This document shows, piece by piece, positions 21,658 through 24,385 of a DNA stretch of 24,385 nt; the first letter of the stretch is position 1; each line of letters begins with the position of its first letter. The translations under genes and the position numbers were made by a program. The notes under the pieces are model-generated. The model had not been told where the DNA came from and made no database searches. It worked only from the letters and a program-made list of their open reading frames with translations. The DNA is from Palsa-965 sp044448685. Lineage in GTDB: Bacteria; Bacteroidota; Bacteroidia; Palsa-965. The stretch spans positions 1 to 24,385 of the forward strand of contig JBIOHC010000057.1 in NCBI GenBank assembly GCA_044448685.1, read 5' to 3'.

Positions 21658-22722
21658 TCAGGCTGCCTGTCCGAATTTCCGGAGTGTCCGGTAATGAGAT
21701 GATACGGCGCCCAGGAATGTGTTGGTGTTGTAGTAACTTATTTCGTGACGTTTTGCAACTTCCTGAACAATTCGGGAAATGGCAGGATAATGGATGCTGC
21801 AAATCTGAGGGAAAAGATGGTGCTCAACCTGAAAATTCAGGCCTCCTACAAACCAGGTTATTATTGGGTTTCGTACGGCAAAATTGGCTGTGGTTTCCAT
21901 CTGATGTACAATCCATGCGTTGTCGATATTTCCGGTTTCATTTGCCACAGGATGGTCTGTATCTTCAATTACGTGGGCGAGCTGAAAAACGATGGTAATG
22001 ATGAATCCGCCTACCAGGTGCATGACAACAAAACCCAATAAAACTTTCCACCATACAAGCGGCAGGAATACCAGAGGAATGACCAGGATGTAAGAATAAT
22101 AAAAGAGTTTAAAAGCAAGGAGCTTAATAATTTCCTTACGGGGGTGTGTATTGTCCTTGTATCTGAAAATCTTATTATAGTCGGTATAAAATACCCAGCT
22201 GAGCGAGAGCAGGGAATAGGCAAAAAAAGCAACGATATGCTGGAAACGATGTACTTTTCGGTAAGGCGCACTGGGGGAAAGGCGTAAAAATTTGACGACA
22301 CTCAGATCTTCATCTTTTTCATAAATATTGGTGAATGTATGATGTTTGATATTGTGTTTGATCTTCCACATATAATCATTGGCTCCGACAAAATTCATTG
22401 TCATTCCAAGGAAGCGGTTCACTTTTTCATTCGGTGAGTAAGCACTATGCAAAGCATCATGGGCAATGCTGAACCCGATTCCGGCCAAACCTGTTCCCAT
22501 TATCACACACAATCCGAGCATGATTGGTTCGGAGAAGTGCCCAAAAATAATAAGCAGGTAGGGGACAATATACAGGGAAAGCATGCATATTGTTTTTATA
22601 AACATGCGGTAATCACCGTATTTTGAAATTTTATTATTCTCAAAATAGGTGTTGACGCTTTCTTTCAGATCTGTGACAAATTCGGTGGATTTCCTGTTGT
22701 TGAATTTAATACGTGGCTGCAT
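21658..22722 (-). CDS. Membrane fatty acid desaturase
   Basis: 354 residues. The three histidine boxes that bind the di-iron centre are present: HDALH (88-92), HNIKHH (123-128) and QVEHH (298-302). The Gln at the start of the third box is the form seen in front-end (delta-5/6-like) and related acyl desaturases; no cytochrome b5 domain is fused. Several hydrophobic helices lie at about 42-62, 66-88, 160-178, 200-240. Introduces a double bond into an acyl chain using O2 and an electron donor, which implies at least some exposure to oxygen. The exact position and substrate cannot be predicted. 83 bases separate it from the downstream regulator; likely a single-gene unit. Confidence 0.92.
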   Translation of the reverse strand: MQPRIKFNNRKSTEFVTDLKESVNTYFENNKISKYGDYRMFIKTICMLSLYIVPYLLIIFGHFSEPIMLGLCVIMGTGLAGIGFSIAHDALHSAYSPNEKVNRFLGMTMNFVGANDYMWKIKHNIKHHTFTNIYEKDEDLSVVKFLRLSPSAPYRKVHRFQHIVAFFAYSLLSLSWVFYTDYNKIFRYKDNTHPRKEIIKLLAFKLFYYSYILVIPLVFLPLVWWKVLLGFVVMHLVGGFIITIVFQLAHVIEDTDHPVANETGNIDNAWIVHQMETTANFAVRNPIITWFVGGLNFQVEHHLFPQICSIHYPAISRIVQEVAKRHEISYYNTNTFLGAVSSHYRTLRKFGQAA

Positions 22723-22765
22723 CTTTTCAGTTCAGGTGATGTCTTTTACAAAGCTTTCTAAGCTA

Positions 22766-22773
22766 CAAATATA
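22766..22773 (-). promoter_or_regulatory. TAnnTTTG promoter of the desaturase gene
   Basis: On the - strand TATATTTG matches the -7 consensus exactly, and TGTG (3 of 4 with TTTG) lies 19 bases upstream at the -33 position. Start of transcription near 22759, about 37 bases before the desaturase ATG. Best-formed promoter of this type in the window. Confidence 0.6.
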
Positions 22774-22811
22774 GCCCAAAATATTTACTTTCACACCTTA
22801 TACTTTATTCA

Positions 22812-23897
22812 ATGGAAACCATCTTCAGGGATTTATGTGTGCTTGAATTTGCCAATGTTCTTGCCGGACCTTCCGTAGGAATGTTTTTCTCGGAGCTTGG
22901 AGCAAGTGTCATTAAAGTTGAAAATAAACTTACGGGAGGTGATCTGACACGGGCCTGGAAACTTCCTGCAGAAGATCCTGCTTTGCCGCTATGTGCATAT
23001 TATGCTTCTGTAAACTGGGGCAAGGAATCACATCGCATGGATTTGAATAATACTGAAGACAGAAAAAAAATTCAGGAATGGGTAAGCAAGGCAGATATTG
23101 TAATCAGTAATTTTCGTAAAAGAGAAGCCATTAAATTCGGTCTGACATATGCCGAAATAAAGAAGCTGAACAGTTCCGTCATTTATGCCCATATTACCGG
23201 TTATGGGGAAGAGGATGACAGGGCTGCATTTGACCTGCTTTTACAAGCCGAGAGCGGTTTCATGTCAATGAATGGGACAGAGCTTACAGGCCCGGTTAAG
23301 ATGCCGGTGGCAATGATCGATATAATGGCTGCACATCAGCTGAAAGAAGCAATTCTTATCGCACTCCTGCAGAGAATGAAAAAAGGCACAGGAGCCTATG
23401 TTTCTGTTTCCTTATTCGAAACGGCCATCAGTTCACTCGCTAATCAGGCATCCAATTATTTGCAGGCAGGTCATGTACCGGGGTTGACCGGCTCACTGCA
23501 TCCCAATATAGCTCCCTATGGGGAAGCCCTCCTCTGTTCGGATGGCAAAAAAGTGATCCTGGCTGTTGGCAATGACAAACAGTTTCTCAACCTCTGCAAA
23601 GTGCTGAAGGCTGAAGAACTGGGCACGGATAAACGCTTTATAAATAACAGAGAACGGGTCATAAACAGGGTTGAATTAAACAGGTTGCTTGATCTTGCTG
23701 CGGGATCATGGAATTCAGCTCAACTAAAAAAGGAGCTGGAGCAGTTAGGAGTACCTGCCGGAATTGTACACAATATGGCCGATGTTTTTGCCGACTCAGC
23801 GGCAAAAAATCTGATTTTGACAGAAAATCGGGAAGGAATGACGATGAAATGTGTAAAAAGTATCGCTTTTCACCTTGATTTCGGGATAAATTCTTAA
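22812..23897 (+). CDS. Family III CoA-transferase (CaiB/BaiF type)
   Basis: 361 residues, slightly shorter than typical members (380-430). N-terminal Rossmann-like half with the family start RDLCVLEFANVLAGPSVGMF and FFSELGASVIKVE (CoA-binding region), then SNFRKREAIKFGLTY and ITGYGEEDDR. Probable catalytic Asp170 in VAMIDIMAAHQLKEAI, at the place of Asp169 in formyl-CoA transferase. Such enzymes move CoA between carboxylic acids or racemise 2-methylacyl-CoAs; substrate cannot be told. The ATG at 22812 is preferred, being the only start giving the family N-terminus. Divergent from the desaturase with 89 bases between, containing the desaturase promoter. The C-terminus looks abbreviated but not broken. 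Confidence 0.9.
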   Translation: METIFRDLCVLEFANVLAGPSVGMFFSELGASVIKVENKLTGGDLTRAWKLPAEDPALPLCAYYASVNWGKESHRMDLNNTEDRKKIQEWVSKADIVISNFRKREAIKFGLTYAEIKKLNSSVIYAHITGYGEEDDRAAFDLLLQAESGFMSMNGTELTGPVKMPVAMIDIMAAHQLKEAILIALLQRMKKGTGAYVSVSLFETAISSLANQASNYLQAGHVPGLTGSLHPNIAPYGEALLCSDGKKVILAVGNDKQFLNLCKVLKAEELGTDKRFINNRERVINRVELNRLLDLAAGSWNSAQLKKELEQLGVPAGIVHNMADVFADSAAKNLILTENREGMTMKCVKSIAFHLDFGINS

Positions 23898-23928
23898 TAA
23901 ATTACGTGGAACCTACACATAATTACCC

Positions 23929-23936
23929 TATATTTG
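23929..23936 (+). promoter_or_regulatory. TAnnTTTG -7 element before the barrel-protein gene
   Basis: TATATTTG is an exact match, with start near 23943 and the ATG at 23992. Upstream ATTACGTGGAA (23901-23911) resembles the sequence before the tRNA-Leu(GAG) promoter, at slightly different spacing (22 against 19 bases). Confidence 0.5.
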
Positions 23937-23991
23937 TATGATAATCCGATACAAACCGGAATTTACCCTAAATTTTAGCACTGCACTGTAT

Positions 23992-24385
23992 ATGAACAAA
24001 AGGTTGGTCATTTTGGTAGCATTAATGCTGCCAGCCCTGCTAGCTGATGCCCAGTTCAGGCGCAAAAAATATAAGTATGAACTTATGCTCAACCTCGGTG
24101 CCACCAATTTTCTGGGTGATGTCGGTGGAGCCAACCAAATCGGAACCCATTTTCTGAAAGATTTCAATTACCAGGTAACCAAACCGGTTGGCGGAATAGG
24201 CGGCCGGTATAAGAATAACCGCTACTGGGCTATACAGGCCGGTCTGTGGTGGGGGCTTGTAGGAGGTGATGATGCGATTTCCAAAGAACCGTTCAGGCAT
24301 AACCGTAATTGTAATTTTAAATCCATTATCCTGGAACCTTCTGTCCGTTTTGAAGGGTATTTTACCCAGGACAGAGGTGGTCACC
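23992..24385 (+). CDS. Outer-membrane beta-barrel protein (DUF6089-like), 3' end cut by window
   Basis: 131 codons are visible and the frame is open at the window end. Signal peptide MNKRLVILVALMLPALLADA with cleavage near AQ. The mature start (YELMLNLGATNFLGDVGG) is the characteristic first strand and loop of Bacteroidota barrel proteins such as DUF6089 or OmpW/OmpA-like porins, followed by an alternating strand pattern (YWAIQAGLWWGLVGGDD). Whether a C-terminal domain exists is unknown. It is the only gene after the CoA-transferase, 94 bases downstream, with its own promoter-like element. Confidence 0.8.
   Translation, partial: MNKRLVILVALMLPALLADAQFRRKKYKYELMLNLGATNFLGDVGGANQIGTHFLKDFNYQVTKPVGGIGGRYKNNRYWAIQAGLWWGLVGGDDAISKEPFRHNRNCNFKSIILEPSVRFEGYFTQDRGGH

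Overview
The window looks like a chromosomal segment from a member of the Bacteroidota. The evidence is a secreted M1 peptidase with a C-terminal type A sorting domain (type IX secretion), promoter -7 elements of the TAnnTTTG type, few Shine-Dalgarno sequences, a BBP2-type porin inside a kdp cluster, and a truncated OmpA/DUF6089-like barrel protein at the right edge. Class or genus cannot be named from this sequence alone. No transposase, integrase, phage gene or CRISPR array was seen.

Left part (1-11377, + strand): a potassium-uptake module and its control genes. It opens with a sigma-54-dependent response regulator cut by the window edge. After a 208-base gap, which holds a good -24/-12 (sigma-54) promoter candidate and two dyads, come an unrecognised 119-aa protein, a secreted 140-aa protein, two tiny membrane proteins (30 aa and 25 aa, the second being KdpF), kdpA, kdpB, kdpC and an outer-membrane porin. 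A strong hairpin follows, with a promoter-like element directly behind it. Then come a KdpD that has only its N-terminal sensor and Usp domains, and a separate HAMP/PAS histidine kinase. The inferred circuit is: KdpD stub plus stand-alone kinase, acting on the sigma-54 activator, acting on the promoter before the 119-aa gene, driving K+ pump and porin.

Middle (11373-12432): a 42-bp minisatellite of seven units begins on the stop codon of the kinase. It is followed by a small membrane protein on the - strand, then two leucine tRNA genes (anticodons GAG and CAG). The tRNAs are embedded in degenerate 7-bp GGATTTA-like repeats of alternating orientation, and a rho-independent terminator ends the tRNA region.

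Right part (12431-24385): on the - strand, in transcription order, a fatty acid desaturase, then a tightly overlapping cluster of OmpR-type regulator, histidine kinase, TolC-like outer-membrane factor, lipoprotein adaptor and RND pump (three junctions overlap by 4 bases), followed by the sorted M1 peptidase. This reads as a self-regulated tripartite efflux system. Divergent from the desaturase is a family III CoA-transferase on the + strand. The window ends inside an outer-membrane barrel gene.
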